A stretch of 64,000 bases of DNA from Corynebacterium diphtheriae (GCF_001457455.1 NZ_LN831026.1:1798001-1862000), one strand, 5' to 3'; shown: positions 9,803 through 21,827, counted from the first letter of the stretch. Numbers and translations: made by a program. The notes: generated by a model not told the origin, from the letters alone.

Positions 9803-12507
9803 TTCAGCTCCTCAAGACGTGCACTGATACGTGCCACTTCTTCTTGGGCGATCTGCTGACGCTCGCGAATCTTTGCCACCACGGCCTCTGGTGCCTTGGC
9901 CAAGAAAGACTCGTTGCCGAGCTTCTTCGCGGTGGTTTCGAGTTCCTTGGTCGCTGCTGCGAGGTCCTTATCTAGGCGCTTACGCTCTGCTTCCTTATCG
10001 ACGGTTCCCGAGGTGTCCACGGAAATCTCGATGGTGGCTTGGCTCAAACGCACCTCAATGCTTGCCGACGCCGCGAAGTCCTCCGCAGGCTGATCCAATC
10101 GAGCAAGAGAACGCACGAGGTCTTCTTGTGCTGCCAGATCAGCAGCAGCAAAGTCCACAGCACCTGGAACCTTTTGAGAAGGCTTCACACCTTGATCAGA
10201 ACGGAAACGACGAATCTCAGTGACCAGCTTTTCCACATCAGCCATGCGACGTGCTGCCACCTCATCGGTTGCAACCCCACCGTTGGTCATAGCAGCCGTA
10301 GGCCACTCGGCAACGTTGAGGGACTCGCCATCCGTCAACGCCTTCCACAGCACCTCGGTGACGAATGGCATTGCTGGGTGCAGCATGCGCAGCAACGCAT
10401 CGAGCACCTGACCCAGAACGATTTGGGTGTTGCGGCCACGAGCCTGCTCTTGTGCAGATGCTGCCTCCATGTCGCGTGGGATCTGCACCTTGGCGATCTC
10501 CAAGTACCAGTCGCAGAACTCACCCCATGCGAACTGGTACAACGCCTCGTTACCCTTGGCAAACTGGTAACGGTCGAAGTAGTCGTCAACAGAAACACGG
10601 ACTTCTTCAAGGCGATCAAGGATCCAACGGTCTGCGTCAGTCAGCTCGCTGCGCTCCGGCAGCGTGCCCACCTCCGCACCATTCATCAGTGCGAACTTGG
10701 TGGCGTTAAACAGCTTGGTAGCAAAGTTACGAGAGCTCTGTGCAGAATCCTCACCCACTGGCAGGTCAACACCTGGGTTTGCGCCACGGGCCAAAGTAAA
10801 GCGCAAGGCATCAGCACCAAAGCGCTCCACCCAATCCATTGGATCAATGCCGTTGCCCAAAGACTTACTCATCTTGCGGCCCTGCTCATCGCGCACAAGC
10901 CCGTGGAGGAACAAGTCGTTAAATGGAATCTGTGGGCGACCGTCGGTACCCTGCCCCAGGATCTCTGGGGTGGTTTCACCTGCAAGGGTGCCAAACATCA
11001 TCATGCGGGCCACCCAGAAGAACAGGATGTCGTAAGCGGTGACCAAGACGGAGGTTGGGTAGAACTTATCCAGCTCAGGGGTCTTATCTGGCCACCCCAT
11101 GGTAGAAAATGGCCACAGCGCCGAGCTGAACCACGTATCCAGCACGTCGGGGTCTTGCTCATAACCTGCCGGTGGCTGCTCATCAGGGCCAACGCAGACG
11201 ATGTCGCGGTTGCCCTCAGCGTCTTCTGGGCCGTACCAGATAGGAATGCGGTGTCCCCACCACAGCTGACGAGAAATGCACCAATCGTGCATATCATCGA
11301 CCCAGTCAAAGTAGCGTGGCTCGGACGACTTAGGGTGAATAACGGTATCGCCCTCGCGGATGGCGTCGCCAGCCATGGTGGCAAGCTTTTCCACCTTGAC
11401 CCACCACTGCAAAGACAGGCGTGGCTCGATAGGCTCACCGGAACGCTCGGAGTGACCCACGGAGTGAACATAAGGACGAACTTCCTTAACGATGCGGCCC
11501 TGCTCCGCAAGCGCCTCGCGAATCTTCACGCGCGCTTCGAAGCGATCCATGCCGTCGAACTGGGTGCCGGTGCCAGCAATGTGGCCGGTAGCATCCATGA
11601 TGTTCGGCATGTCCAGATTGTGGCGAAGGCCCAATGCGTAGTCGTTAGGGTCGTGTGCTGGGGTGATCTTAACGGCACCGGTGCCAAATTCTGGATCCAC
11701 GTAGTCGTCGGCAACAACGATCATCTGACGATCCGGCAGGAATGGGTGCGGCAAGGTGGTACCAACCAGATCGGCGTAGCGCTCGTCGTCTGGGTGGACA
11801 GCCACGGCTACGTCGCCAAGCATTGTCTCTACACGAGTGGTAGCCACGATCACGTGCGGCTCGTCGTCGTTAAGCGAACCGTAGCGGATAGAGACTAGCT
11901 CGCCCTCGACGTCCTTGTACACGACCTCGATGTCGGAGACAGCGGTTTCTAGGATCGGCGACCAGTTAACAAGACGGTTCGCCTGATAAATCATGCCTCG
12001 GTCATACATCTGCTTGAAGATGGTCTGGACCGCACGCGACAGGCCTTCGTCGAGAGTAAAACGCTCACGCGACCAGTCAACGGAATCACCAATAGCACGC
12101 ATCTGGGTGCCAATGGTGCCGCCGAACTTACGCTTCCATTCCCAGACGTGCTCGATAAACTCTTCACGGCTGTAATCCCAACGGGACTTGCCTTCAGTTT
12201 CCTTGAGCATTGCTTCGACCTTGGTCTGGGTGGCAATACCTGCATGGTCCATGCCAGGAAGCCACAAGACCTCATAGCCTTGCATACGCTTACGACGCGC
12301 GATGCCATCCATAAGCGTGTGATCCAACGCGTGCCCCATGTGCAGCTGACCCGTCACATTCGGAGGAGGCAAAACAATGGAAAACGCCGGCTTGGAGCTC
12401 GATGGATCCGCCGTAAAGTATCCCTTTTCTACCCAGCCCTCATAGAGGTCTTTTTCAACTGCCTGTGGGTCCCAAGACTTTGGGAGTTTGTCAGCGCGAT
12501 TAGTCAT
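9799..12507 (-). CDS. valS: Valyl-tRNA synthetase
   Basis: This 902-residue class I synthetase charges tRNA-Val and edits misactivated threonine. The HIGH-type motif is [15 protein letters not shown] near residue 50, an editing (CP1) domain occupies about 190-340, the KMSKS loop is [11 protein letters not shown], then comes the anticodon-binding domain ([13 protein letters not shown]) and a C-terminal coiled coil ([20 protein letters not shown]). ATG 12507 is chosen: the reading frame extends upstream but [13 protein letters not shown] is the family's amino end, and TAAGAT ends 7 bases before the ATG with no Shine-Dalgarno, suggesting a leaderless start. It heads the valS-folC-DUF4233 unit. 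Confidence 0.97.
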   Translation of the reverse strand: MTNRADKLPKSWDPQAVEKDLYEGWVEKGYFTADPSSSKPAFSIVLPPPNVTGQLHMGHALDHTLMDGIARRKRMQGYEVLWLPGMDHAGIATQTKVEAMLKETEGKSRWDYSREEFIEHVWEWKRKFGGTIGTQMRAIGDSVDWSRERFTLDEGLSRAVQTIFKQMYDRGMIYQANRLVNWSPILETAVSDIEVVYKDVEGELVSIRYGSLNDDEPHVIVATTRVETMLGDVAVAVHPDDERYADLVGTTLPHPFLPDRQMIVVADDYVDPEFGTGAVKITPAHDPNDYALGLRHNLDMPNIMDATGHIAGTGTQFDGMDRFEARVKIREALAEQGRIVKEVRPYVHSVGHSERSGEPIEPRLSLQWWVKVEKLATMAGDAIREGDTVIHPKSSEPRYFDWVDDMHDWCISRQLWWGHRIPIWYGPEDAEGNRDIVCVGPDEQPPAGYEQDPDVLDTWFSSALWPFSTMGWPDKTPELDKFYPTSVLVTAYDILFFWVARMMMFGTLAGETTPEILGQGTDGRPQIPFNDLFLHGLVRDEQGRKMSKSLGNGIDPMDWVERFGADALRFTLARGANPGVDLPVGEDSAQSSRNFATKLFNATKFALMNGAEVGTLPERSELTDADRWILDRLEEVRVSVDDYFDRYQFAKGNEALYQFAWGEFCDWYLEIAKVQIPRDMEAASAQEQARGRNTQIVLGQVLDALLRMLHPAMPFVTEVLWKALTDGESLNVAEWPTAAMTNGGVATDEVAARRMADVEKLVTEIRRFRSDQGVKPSQKVPGAVDFAAADLAAQEDLVRSLARLDQPAEDFAASASIEVRLSQATIEISVDTSGTVDKEAERKRLDKDLAAATKELETTAKKLGNESFLAKAPEAVVAKIRERQQIAQEEVARISARLEELK

Positions 12508-12514
12508 GGGGACT

Positions 12515-12520
12515 ATCTTA
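12515..12520 (-). promoter_or_regulatory. Probable -10 element of valS (leaderless)
   Basis: TAAGAT on the minus strand is followed by 7 bases and the valS ATG. There is no purine-rich ribosome site in between. Confidence 0.45.
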
Positions 12521-12542
12521 ACTGTCTTTTGATGTGAAGCTG

Positions 12543-12581
12543 AACGAGAGCCCACCACAATGCGTGCGATGGGCTCTCGTT
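12543..12581 (-). terminator. Hairpin after mdh
   Basis: AACGAGAGCCCA pairs perfectly with TGGGCTCTCGTT around a 15-base loop. It lies 20 bases beyond the mdh stop and before valS. The T tract is weak, so termination may be partial. Confidence 0.65.
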
Positions 12582-12601
12582 GTACAACAGTGCGAAAAAG
12601 A

Positions 12602-14064
<1,463 letters not shown>

Positions 14065-14817
14065 GTGAACGAATCTTCGACCCATGACTCAGTCGCAGAC
14101 GACCCAACGGAAGTCTCCACCGACACCGTCCTTGACATCGCACTCTCCCTATTTTCTGAGCTCGGATTCTCGGACGCCAAGCTAGAAGCAATTGCTAAAA
14201 AATCGGGCATGTCTAAGCGCATGATCCACTACCACTTCGGCGACAAACGAGGCCTGTACATCTGCTGCTTGGAAGAAGCAGTACGACGCCTGCGCCCTAC
14301 CGCCGAGGAAATGTATCTGGCCAGCGCTGTGCCCGTCGAGGGTGTACGCACCATCGTCGAGGCAGTATTCCACCGCTACGTTCAGCACCCAGAAGCTGTG
14401 CGGATGCTGCAGATGGAAAACCTACACCACTACGGCAAAGTGGCAGAGGCCAGCCCACTGTCTGACCAATCAGCTATTACGCTACAGCTCGATCGTCTGC
14501 TGATGCTCGGCCAAGATGCCGGCGCATTCCGCCCAGGCATTTCCGCACAAGATGTTTTTACCCTGATTGCATCGATCGCAGTGTTCCGTATCAATTCTCG
14601 ATCGACCACGCTGAACCTCTACGGCATTGACATGATGAATGGCGATAACACCGACGGTATGCGTCGTATGGCAGTCGATACGGTGCTGGCGTTTTTGACG
14701 TCTAATTTAAAGAGCGCTGATGAGGATAGCTACCTCAGCCGCCCGTTGCTCAGCACTGTCACTGAACACGTGGATGAGGAGGGCTCCTACGAAGTAGCTG
14801 CCGACCCCTTCTCTTAA
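14065..14817 (+). CDS. TetR-family transcriptional regulator
   Basis: The protein has 250 residues. An acidic amino end (about 1-20) is followed by a TetR helix-turn-helix (about 22-68): TVLDIALSLFSELGFSDAKL, then the recognition part KKSGMSKRMIHYHFGDKRGL. The rest is a ligand domain with no recognisable effector site, plus an acidic tail. The start is GTG 14065 with AAGGAG 8 bases upstream. It stands alone, divergent from mdh and convergent with clpX. Self-repression from the long upstream region is plausible. I cannot name the target; it is not the FasR-type protein found at 48.9 kb. Confidence 0.88.
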   Translation: MNESSTHDSVADDPTEVSTDTVLDIALSLFSELGFSDAKLEAIAKKSGMSKRMIHYHFGDKRGLYICCLEEAVRRLRPTAEEMYLASAVPVEGVRTIVEAVFHRYVQHPEAVRMLQMENLHHYGKVAEASPLSDQSAITLQLDRLLMLGQDAGAFRPGISAQDVFTLIASIAVFRINSRSTTLNLYGIDMMNGDNTDGMRRMAVDTVLAFLTSNLKSADEDSYLSRPLLSTVTEHVDEEGSYEVAADPFS

Positions 14818-14837
14818 AAAAATTCTTTCCCCCTGTT

Positions 14838-14870
14838 GAGGAGAAGATAGCCTTAGGCTGTCTTCTCCTC
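14838..14870. terminator. Shared terminator between TetR gene and clpX
   Basis: A 15-base stem (GAGGAGAAGATAGCC with GGCTGTCTTCTCCTC, one G-T pair) surrounds a TTA loop. It overlaps the last codons of clpX. Both convergent genes end here and a run of A/T (AATTTTTTTT on minus) follows about 15 bases on. Confidence 0.65.
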
Positions 14871-16145
14871 TTCGTCTTTCTGGCTGTGCAAGATCATCTC
14901 GGGTTCCTGCAGCCCTCGAACTGCGGCCTCGTTGATACGCACCACTGCGACATCCTCACGGTCAGGGATGTCATACATCACTGGCACTAGGAGTTCTTCC
15001 ATGATCGCGCGAAGTCCACGCGCACCCGTACCACGGTCGATGGCCAGATCGGCGATGGCTTGCAGTGCCTCGGGATCAAATTCTAGATCTACGCGATCCA
15101 TATCAAATAGTCGTTGATATTGCTTGACCAGTGAGTTTCGTGGCTCGGTCAGCACCTTAACAAGGGAAGCTTGGTCCAAGTTGTTGACGGTAGCCACGAT
15201 GGGAAGACGACCAATAAATTCTGGGATCAACCCGAATTTGACCAAGTCTTCGGGTAGAACATCGCGGAACACATCGACTGCATCGGTGTCTGCTTTTGTG
15301 GTCAACTCAGCGCCGAAGCCAATACCCTTTTTGCCGCGACGTTCTTCGATCACTTTTTCTAGACCTGCAAATGCACCGGCCACAATGAACAAGATGTTGG
15401 AAGTATCGAGCTGAATAAAGTCCTGGTTGGGGTGCTTACGCCCACCCTGAGGCGGGATAGAGGCCACGGTACCTTCGAGGATTTTCAGCAGTGCTTGCTG
15501 GACGCCTTCGCCGGACACATCGCGAGTAATCGATGGGTTATCCGATTTACGGGAAATCTTATCTACCTCGTCGACATAGATGATGCCACGCTGGGCGCGC
15601 TGAACATCAAAGTCTGCTGCCTGCAGGAGTTTGAGCAAAATGTTTTCTACGTCTTCGCCCACGTAACCGGCTTCGGTCAGTGAGGTGGCATCGGCGATCG
15701 CGAAGGGGACGTCGAGAAGCCGCGCAAGAGTTTGGGCGAGGTAGGTCTTACCGGATCCGGTGGGTCCCAACATGAGAATGTTGGATTTTTGGAGTTCGGT
15801 TTCTTCCTCCGAGGCACGCTTGTGCGTCGTGCGTGATTCCTCAGCACGCACCCGCTTGTAGTGGTTGTACACAGCCACCGAGAGGATGCGCTTGGCATCA
15901 TCTTGACCGATCACGTACTTGTCCAAGAAGGCGGAAATCTGTGAAGGTCGAGGCAGGCGGTCACCGTTATCTTTGGCTTCTGCTGCCGACGAGTTGAGCT
16001 CCTCTTCGATGATCTCATTGCACAGCTCGATGCATTCATCGCAGATGTACACGCCGCCACCGGCGATGAGCTTCTTCACCTGTTTTTGGCTCTTCCCGCA
16101 GAAAGAACATTTGAGGAGATCAGCGCTTTCTTGCATACGTGTCAT
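14853..16145 (-). CDS. clpX: ATP-dependent Clp protease ATP-binding subunit ClpX
   Basis: This 430-residue AAA+ unfoldase feeds substrates to ClpP1P2. The amino-terminal zinc domain has Cys13, Cys16, Cys35 and Cys38 ([19 protein letters not shown]). The Walker A motif is [12 protein letters not shown], Walker B is [11 protein letters not shown], the ClpP-docking loop is KGIGFGAEL, and sensor 2 is in [15 protein letters not shown]. The length is normal. It is not adjacent to the clpP genes; the Pab fusion lies between them. The ribosome site is weak. I see no ClgR motif here, unlike clpP1. Confidence 0.97.
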   Translation of the reverse strand: MTRMQESADLLKCSFCGKSQKQVKKLIAGGGVYICDECIELCNEIIEEELNSSAAEAKDNGDRLPRPSQISAFLDKYVIGQDDAKRILSVAVYNHYKRVRAEESRTTHKRASEEETELQKSNILMLGPTGSGKTYLAQTLARLLDVPFAIADATSLTEAGYVGEDVENILLKLLQAADFDVQRAQRGIIYVDEVDKISRKSDNPSITRDVSGEGVQQALLKILEGTVASIPPQGGRKHPNQDFIQLDTSNILFIVAGAFAGLEKVIEERRGKKGIGFGAELTTKADTDAVDVFRDVLPEDLVKFGLIPEFIGRLPIVATVNNLDQASLVKVLTEPRNSLVKQYQRLFDMDRVDLEFDPEALQAIADLAIDRGTGARGLRAIMEELLVPVMYDIPDREDVAVVRINEAAVRGLQEPEMILHSQKDEEEKTA

Positions 16146-16291
16146 AAGAGGTAGGAGTCTCTCAATTCTTAAGGGGTGCGTTCTCTACGGCATTCCCGTA
16201 AAGAGGAAGTTCGATGGTAATTGCAGTTTCCTTCATTACCAAACACCTCAATACTCTACTGGGTGCGTCAAACTAAGTGGGCGCCCGACTG

Positions 16292-18817
16292 TCATACTTG
16301 GGCGATATTCTCCTCAGATTGTGACAACCATCCGCGTAGCAACGCACTGCGCTGGGGATTGTTGGGAAGTGCTACCTCATCAATGTGCGTCACGGGGGTC
16401 ACGCCGTGGAGGGAGTTCACCGCCCACAGGTTGAGTTTCTGTGCCTCGGGCACTGTCAAGGCTGCAGTAACTACCATTTCGCCTTGGGCGCGAGCGCTGT
16501 TGATCAGTAGGGATTCGGTTACAGATTCCAATCGGGCTGGGGCCATGCTCATCCACTTGGTGCCGTCCCAGGCGATGATGGCGGCTGTGGTGGTTTCGGC
16601 AATCACACCGGCTGGGGTGACCAAGAGGACGTCGTCAGTAGTGGTACTGCCCCGCAGTTCGGCGAGGTAGTCGAGGTCGAGGCCTTTGTACTTCGGGGTG
16701 GGGCGTACTGCCGCCACCGAGGTCAGCGTTGTGGTGCCGCGTAGCTGAGGGGCGGGCCGAAGCGCGATACGTAGTTCGGTGGGTGTGGCTTCAAGGCGCG
16801 GGAACCACTGCCCTGTGGCGGGGATGCTTCTGAGGGCCTCTGCGAAAAAGGCGTCGAGTTGCTCGTGGTGGGCATAGCCGTGTTCTAGGCAGGCGGTGCG
16901 GAAGCGGTCGAGGTGCAGTTTGAGTCCGCGGGTTTTCCCGTCGTTGACGAGGAAAGAATCGATGATGAGCGATTGTGGGAAATCTTGCCCGAGTAGGTCG
17001 AGAAGCACCCGGGATTTTGTGGTGATTTCTGCCCATTCTTCGGCGGAGTCTGAAAGCGCGATGATGGCACCTCCTACCCCATAGCTCAAGGTGGTGGGTG
17101 TGAGCACGACGGTGCGGATGACCATAGCAAGATCGGTGCGGAGATCGTCGCCGATATAACCAATGCATCCGGAGTAAACCCCGCGTTGTTTGCCTTCGAG
17201 CTCGGTGATGAGGTGCATGGTGCGGTGTTTGGGCGCCCCAGTCATTGAACCGCCTGGGAAGGTGGCGCGTAGGACGTCGATAGGCATGCTGGTGGGGCGA
17301 AGTTGCCCTTCGACGGTAGAAATCAGCTGGTGCACGGTGGTAAAGCTGTGCAGTGCACATAGTTCTGGCACGCGGACGCTGCCTGATTCGCAGACGCGGG
17401 CGAGGTCGTTGCGCACGAGGTCGACGATCATGAGGTTTTCGGCGCGGTCTTTGGGGTTGGTGCGCAGATCGTCGGCCAAGGCGCGGTCTTCTTCGCGGTC
17501 GGCGCTGCGTTTTCTGGTTCCTTTGATCGGTGAGGACGACACCATGCGGTCGTTCATGGTGATAAATCGTTCTGGTGACGCGGAAATCACTGCTACATCA
17601 TCGGTGACAACCAGCGAACGCATAGGCGCAGGTACTGCGGTGCTCAGCGCTTGATACATTGCCGCCGGATGAACCTCACCGTGTACTTCGGCAAATAGTT
17701 CGGTGGTCAGGCAGACTTCATATGTTTCGCCGGCTCGAATCGCTTCTTGGATTCGCTCGATCGTAGCCATGTAGCGTTCTCGGGAGTCGCGTACGTGCAA
17801 CCGCCCGATACCAGTCGGGTTGAAACTCGGCACCGTGGGCACGCTTTTCGACGCCGCCACGACCGCATCCCGTAACCGGCCCCAGCGCGAACTCGGCGCG
17901 GTGATTTGGGCACGATCCCCACGGATCGCAATAACTTCCGTGCAATACATCATGGCAGTCGTGGGAACTTCCGCCGGCTTTGGCGCATGGACCGCAGTGC
18001 CAAAGGTAGCGTCGTTAGCCTCGTAGCCAATGTAGCCGTACCAACCCGGCGGCGCCCATGCCTCCGGGGCCACCGAAATACCAGAAACTTCCAGCTCCTC
18101 AATGTGGTGCGCTACCTGCCCACTCGGAATCGCAATGATAGCCGTGCCTTCAAATTCCAGCAGTGCTCCCCTGCCGCCCAACGCATGGAAAAGCTCCACA
18201 GGGCTGCAGCAAAGCTCCACTTCATCGGTGCGATACTGCGGTGTACATAGGTCAACGAAGCGGTCAATGATCTCCACACCGAAATCGCCGGCGATCGATT
18301 CCGGATGAAACTGCACTCCCCACCATGGGCGGCTGCGATGACGTATCGACATCACAATCCCCTCGGGATTAGAGGATGTGACTTCCATACTGGGTGGTAC
18401 TGTGATCGCGGCGAGCGAATGATAGCGGACGATCGAAAACGTCTGAGGTAGACCAGCAAAAAGCTCATCGGCGGCAACAATATTTAAGGTATCTACGCGT
18501 CCGTGGACAGCCTCCGGCGCACGATCAACGCAGCCCCCTTCGCTTGTGACCATCAGCTGCATACCTAAGCACACGCCCAGCACTGGGCACTGTGCTGTTT
18601 GTAATACCCACGCGCTTATGCCGACGTCTTCTGCCACGCTGGGATGCCCTGGACCTGGTGAGATGACTATTCCGTGGTAGCGGTCTAGATCAATGTCCTC
18701 TGGGGATACGTTGTTGGTGACCACGTGGGTGCGGGCCCCGCAGCGGTGGAGGTAGTCGACGATGTTGTAGGTGAAGGAATCGAAGTTATCCACCACCAAA
18801 ATATGCGCGCGTTGCAT
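16292..18817 (-). CDS. PabA-PabB-PabC fusion: aminodeoxychorismate synthase plus lyase
   Basis: This 841-residue fusion appears to carry all three activities that turn chorismate and glutamine into p-aminobenzoate for folate. Residues about 1-190 are a glutamine amidotransferase (LVVDNFDSFTYNIVDYL, oxyanion GPGH, Cys83 in GVCLGMQLM, His171 and Glu173 in GVQFHPES). Residues about 205-600 are a chorismate-binding domain with PIKGT; the lysine there is typical of aminodeoxychorismate synthase, where anthranilate synthase has PIAGT. GGSMTGAPK and GCIGYI follow. Residues about 610-841 resemble class IV aminotransferase/lyase PabC, with a candidate pyridoxal-phosphate lysine in PKYKGLDLDYLAEL. It stands alone between the clpX and clpP2-clpP1 units. 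Confidence 0.9.
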   Translation of the reverse strand: MQRAHILVVDNFDSFTYNIVDYLHRCGARTHVVTNNVSPEDIDLDRYHGIVISPGPGHPSVAEDVGISAWVLQTAQCPVLGVCLGMQLMVTSEGGCVDRAPEAVHGRVDTLNIVAADELFAGLPQTFSIVRYHSLAAITVPPSMEVTSSNPEGIVMSIRHRSRPWWGVQFHPESIAGDFGVEIIDRFVDLCTPQYRTDEVELCCSPVELFHALGGRGALLEFEGTAIIAIPSGQVAHHIEELEVSGISVAPEAWAPPGWYGYIGYEANDATFGTAVHAPKPAEVPTTAMMYCTEVIAIRGDRAQITAPSSRWGRLRDAVVAASKSVPTVPSFNPTGIGRLHVRDSRERYMATIERIQEAIRAGETYEVCLTTELFAEVHGEVHPAAMYQALSTAVPAPMRSLVVTDDVAVISASPERFITMNDRMVSSSPIKGTRKRSADREEDRALADDLRTNPKDRAENLMIVDLVRNDLARVCESGSVRVPELCALHSFTTVHQLISTVEGQLRPTSMPIDVLRATFPGGSMTGAPKHRTMHLITELEGKQRGVYSGCIGYIGDDLRTDLAMVIRTVVLTPTTLSYGVGGAIIALSDSAEEWAEITTKSRVLLDLLGQDFPQSLIIDSFLVNDGKTRGLKLHLDRFRTACLEHGYAHHEQLDAFFAEALRSIPATGQWFPRLEATPTELRIALRPAPQLRGTTTLTSVAAVRPTPKYKGLDLDYLAELRGSTTTDDVLLVTPAGVIAETTTAAIIAWDGTKWMSMAPARLESVTESLLINSARAQGEMVVTAALTVPEAQKLNLWAVNSLHGVTPVTHIDEVALPNNPQRSALLRGWLSQSEENIAQV

Positions 18818-18849
18818 AACCCCCGATTGTTCCTTGTGCCACCCTATCG

Positions 18850-18898
18850 ACGCAAAAATCCCCAGACACGCACGGGGGTTCCTGCGGGGTCTGGGGAT
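18850..18898 (-). terminator. Terminator after clpP2
   Basis: ATCCCCAGAC pairs with GTCTGGGGAT (18858-18898), followed on the minus strand by TTTTTGCG. It separates clpP2 from the Pab fusion. Confidence 0.85.
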
Positions 18899-18911
18899 GA
18901 GAGCTTAGCCG

Positions 18912-19541
18912 TTAGCCGTTGAGCTTGCGGTAATCGAAGACCTGGTCCACGATGCCGTATTCCACAGCTTCCTCAGCGGTGAGGATCTTGTCACGGTCGG
19001 TGTCGATACGCACCTGATCAGCGCTGCGGCCGGTGTGGCGTGCCAGCGTTTGCTCCATCAAGGTACGCATGCGCTCGATTTCCTTTGCTTGGATCTCCAG
19101 ATCCGAAACCTGCCCTTGGGTACCTTGGGTTGCTGGCTGGTGAATCAGCACACGAGAGTTAGGCAGGCAGGCGCGCTTGCCTGGTGCTCCTGCGGCAAGC
19201 AGCACAGCCGCTGCGGATGCTGCTTGGCCAAGGCAGACAGTGCGAACGTCGGGACGCACGTACTGCATCGTGTCGTAAATCGCCATCAACGAGGTAAAGG
19301 AGCCACCTGGGGAGTTGATGTACATGGTGATGTCGCGGTCAGGGTCGAGGCCCTCGAGCACCAACAACTGCGCCATGATGTCGTTTGCCGAGGTGTCATC
19401 CACCTGGGTACCGAGGAAAATAATGCGCTCCTCGAACAACTTGGCATAAGGGTTTGTTTCTTTAGTGCCATACGCGGACTGCTCAATAAACGATGGCAGT
19501 ACGTAGCGAGCCTGTGGCATCTGCATTCCGTTGTTATTCAT
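18912..19541 (-). CDS. clpP2: ATP-dependent Clp protease proteolytic subunit ClpP2
   Basis: This 209-residue subunit joins ClpP1 in the mixed tetradecamer of actinobacteria. The catalytic serine is in [13 protein letters not shown], the histidine in [13 protein letters not shown], and the aspartate in [15 protein letters not shown]. The amino end (to about residue 30) is longer than in ClpP1 and probably includes a processed propeptide. It starts 17 bases after the clpP1 stop, so both are in one transcript led by the ClgR site at 20249. A terminator follows. The label P2 is by order (second gene). Confidence 0.95.
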   Translation of the reverse strand: MNNNGMQMPQARYVLPSFIEQSAYGTKETNPYAKLFEERIIFLGTQVDDTSANDIMAQLLVLEGLDPDRDITMYINSPGGSFTSLMAIYDTMQYVRPDVRTVCLGQAASAAAVLLAAGAPGKRACLPNSRVLIHQPATQGTQGQVSDLEIQAKEIERMRTLMEQTLARHTGRSADQVRIDTDRDKILTAEEAVEYGIVDQVFDYRKLNG

Positions 19542-19558
19542 ATCGGTGTTACTCCTGC

Positions 19559-20158
19559 CTAGTTAGAAAGCGGGCCCTGCGCGGACTCAATAACGTGGTC
19601 TACGATTCCGTATTCCTTTGCCTGCTGTGCAGTAAACCAGCGGTCACGGTCAGAATCCTTAGTGATCTGCTCAAACGACTGACCGGTGTGCTCGGCAATA
19701 AGCTCAGCCATCTCACGCTTCGTCTGCGCGAACTGCTCAGCCTGAATAGCGATGTCAGCGGCGGTGCCACCCACGCCTGCCGACGGCTGGTGCATCATAA
19801 TGCGAGCGTGTGGCAATGCGAATCGCTTGCCCTTGGTACCGCCAGAAAGCAAGAACTGGCCCATCGACGCAGCCAAACCCATGCCGTAGGTAGCAATATC
19901 GCACGGCGAGTACTTCATAGTGTCGTAAATAGCCATACCTGCGGTAACGGAGCCACCTGGGGAGTTAATGTACAGCGAGATATCGCGCGTAGGATCTTCT
20001 GCCGAGAGCAGCAAGATCTGTGCACACAGCTTATTAGCGATCTCGTCATCCACTTGGGTGCCTAGGAAAATAATGCGCTCACGCAATAGGCGCTCATATA
20101 CCGAATCGCTCAAATTCATTCCGGCACTTGCCTGCGCCATGCGAATCTGGTCAGTCAT
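19559..20158 (-). CDS. clpP1: ATP-dependent Clp protease proteolytic subunit ClpP1
   Basis: This 199-residue serine protease subunit has its catalytic serine in [14 protein letters not shown], histidine in [12 protein letters not shown], and aspartate in [15 protein letters not shown]. The segment [18 protein letters not shown] is typical. It is the first gene of the clpP1-clpP2 pair. A full-consensus ClgR operator lies about 91 bases before its ATG, so activation by ClgR under protein stress is likely. It works with ClpX (14.9 kb) and ClpC. Confidence 0.96.
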   Translation of the reverse strand: MTDQIRMAQASAGMNLSDSVYERLLRERIIFLGTQVDDEIANKLCAQILLLSAEDPTRDISLYINSPGGSVTAGMAIYDTMKYSPCDIATYGMGLAASMGQFLLSGGTKGKRFALPHARIMMHQPSAGVGGTAADIAIQAEQFAQTKREMAELIAEHTGQSFEQITKDSDRDRWFTAQQAKEYGIVDHVIESAQGPLSN

Positions 20159-20248
20159 TCCCGTGCTCCTTTTTCATTAGACTTGCTCACGATCTTTATA
20201 ACAAATGCAACCCTAGGGTACCTGCCGTTTGTTCCACATAGCTTCTCT

Positions 20249-20266
20249 GTTCGCTCTCAGCGTCGA
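20249..20266 (-). promoter_or_regulatory. ClgR binding site upstream of clpP1P2
   Basis: The minus strand reads TCGACGCTGAGAGCGAAC, which fits every defined position of the ClgR motif as I remember it for C. glutamicum (WNNWCGCYNANRGCGWWS). It lies about 90-108 bases upstream of the clpP1 start, a usual activator distance. Confidence 0.8.
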
Positions 20267-20285
20267 AGCCCTGCAGTGTACGCAA

Positions 20286-20310
20286 AAGGCCCAGCCGAGG
20301 CTGGGCCTTT
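20286..20310 (-). terminator. Terminator after tig
   Basis: AAGGCCCAGCC pairs with GGCTGGGCCTT around a tight GAG loop. It lies 14 bases beyond the tig stop with TTTTG on the minus-strand 3' side. Confidence 0.88.
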
Positions 20311-20323
20311 CACAATGAAGAAA

Positions 20324-21670
20324 TTACTCAGAATCCTCTGCGGACTCTTCTTCCTCACCGAAGTACTCGCTTGGGTCAACAGCGTTGCCCTCGTCGTCCT
20401 TCACGGAAACACGGCAGATAGCTGCTGCCAGTGCCTTGCCGCGACGAACGTCGGAGAACAGGTTGCCGATCTGACCGGACTGCTGCAGCTGGGTGATGAA
20501 CTGGTTAGGGTCCATACCGTAGGACTGAGCGGTGAACAGAATGTGGTCGGTCAGCTCCTGCTGAGAAACCTCTGGCTGCTCCTGCTCTGCCAAAGCGTCC
20601 AAGAACAGCTGGGTGCGAACAGCTTCCTCGGAGTTCTTGCGGTTGTCAGCATCGAACTGCTCGCGGGAAGTACCCTGAGCCTCGAGTGCAGCGTTGAGGG
20701 CAGCCTCGTCGCCGCCAACCTGGTTGAGAAGCTGGTGCAGCTGTGCGTGGATCTGATCCTCGACAACACCTTCTGGCAGCTCGAAGGTTGCCTCTGCGAG
20801 GGCAGCCTTGAGAACTTCGTCGCGAATTGCGGTAGCCTGCTCAGCCTTTGCCTGCTCAGCAACCTGCTCTGCGATGGATTCGCGCAGCTCTTCGACGGTG
20901 TCGAACTCAGAAGCGGTCTGAACGAACTCTTCGTCGAGCTCAGGAAGCTTGCGCTCCTTGGTCTGCTGAACAGTTACGGTAACAGCAGCTTCCTTGCCCT
21001 CATGCTCGCCAGCCTTCAAGGTGGTGGTGAACTCAGCGGACTCACCGGCCTTAAGACCACGCAGTGCGGTGTCCAGACCATCGATGAGGTCGCCAGCGCC
21101 AACCTGGTAGGACATACCCTCAGTGGTAGCCTCTTCCAGCTTCTCGCCATCGATAGCAGTCTCGATATCGATGATGGCAAAGTCGTCAGTCTTCAGCTTG
21201 CGCTTGGTGTCCTTCAGCTCACCGAAACGCTCACGCAACTTATCGATCTGCGCATCGATTGCCTCGTCATTAGACTTAAGAGCAGGAACCTCAACCGCGA
21301 AAGCGGAGAAATCAGGAACGGTGATCTCTGGGCGAACATCAACCTCAGCGGTAAACTCGACAACCTCGTTGTCTTCCAGCTTGGTGATGTCAATGTGTGG
21401 CTGGCCGAGAACGACAAGCTCGTTTTCTTCCACAACCTGCTGGTAGCGGGTAGGCAGCATATCGTTAATGACCTGCTCGAGGACTGCGCCGCGACCGATG
21501 CGGGCGTCGATAAGCTGGCGTGGGGCCTTACCGCGACGGAAGCCAGGGATGGTGATCTGCTGAGCCAAAGCCTTGTAAGCCTGGTCGATCTCTGGCTTTA
21601 GCTCCTCGAAAGGAACCTCTACATTGAGCTTAACGCGGGTCTCGCTCAGCTTTTCGACGGAACTCTTCAC
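20324..21670 (-). CDS. tig: Trigger factor (ribosome-associated chaperone)
   Basis: This 448-residue chaperone binds nascent chains at the exit tunnel. The amino-terminal ribosome-binding domain (about 1-115) contains the signature [15 protein letters not shown]. The FKBP-like prolyl isomerase domain follows (about 155-240, [15 protein letters not shown] to [10 protein letters not shown]). The C-terminal helical arms end in an acidic tail ([10 protein letters not shown]). GTG 21670 is chosen because AGGAG lies 8 bases upstream; the open frame before it runs through tRNA-Pro and is not coding. It is flanked by tRNA-Pro upstream and clpP1P2 downstream, the common tig-clp neighbourhood. Confidence 0.95.
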   Translation of the reverse strand: MKSSVEKLSETRVKLNVEVPFEELKPEIDQAYKALAQQITIPGFRRGKAPRQLIDARIGRGAVLEQVINDMLPTRYQQVVEENELVVLGQPHIDITKLEDNEVVEFTAEVDVRPEITVPDFSAFAVEVPALKSNDEAIDAQIDKLRERFGELKDTKRKLKTDDFAIIDIETAIDGEKLEEATTEGMSYQVGAGDLIDGLDTALRGLKAGESAEFTTTLKAGEHEGKEAAVTVTVQQTKERKLPELDEEFVQTASEFDTVEELRESIAEQVAEQAKAEQATAIRDEVLKAALAEATFELPEGVVEDQIHAQLHQLLNQVGGDEAALNAALEAQGTSREQFDADNRKNSEEAVRTQLFLDALAEQEQPEVSQQELTDHILFTAQSYGMDPNQFITQLQQSGQIGNLFSDVRRGKALAAAICRVSVKDDEGNAVDPSEYFGEEEESAEDSE

Positions 21671-21716
21671 GAGTAACTCTCCTGGTCGTTTTTTATAGGG
21701 GATAGTTGAATTAGAA

Positions 21717-21752
21717 AAATCCCTCCACCTATATTCAAGTGGAGGGATTTTT
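21717..21752 (-). terminator. Terminator of tRNA-Pro
   Basis: AAATCCCTCCACCT...AAGTGGAGGGATTTTT forms a strong stem directly after the 3' end of tRNA-Pro on the minus strand, ending in a T run. It also separates the tRNA from tig. Confidence 0.85.
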
Positions 21753-21753
21753 G

Positions 21754-21827
21754 TCGGGACGACAGGATTTGAACCTGCGACCCCCTGCTCCCAAAGCAGG
21801 TGCGCTACCAAACTGCGCCACGTCCCG
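21754..21827 (-). tRNA. tRNA-Pro (anticodon TGG)
   Basis: A 74-base cloverleaf on the minus strand: acceptor CGGGACG/CGTCCCG, anticodon loop TTTGGGA in stem CTGCT/AGCAG, T-arm with GGTTCAAATCC, discriminator A. CCA is not encoded. Confidence 0.96.

Noticed and set aside
10039..11898. 619-codon plus-strand open frame
   Set aside because: It is antisense to valS, whose motifs are complete; the translation has no domain and follows from valS codon pattern.
16258..16290. GGGTGCGTCAAACTAAGTGG, reminiscent of an insertion-sequence end
   Set aside because: No partner end, no transposase trace, and only loose similarity to the region before the IS256 remnant.
20183..21601. 472-codon plus-strand open frame
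   Set aside because: Antisense to tig and extends through its terminator; Leu-rich shadow with no family.
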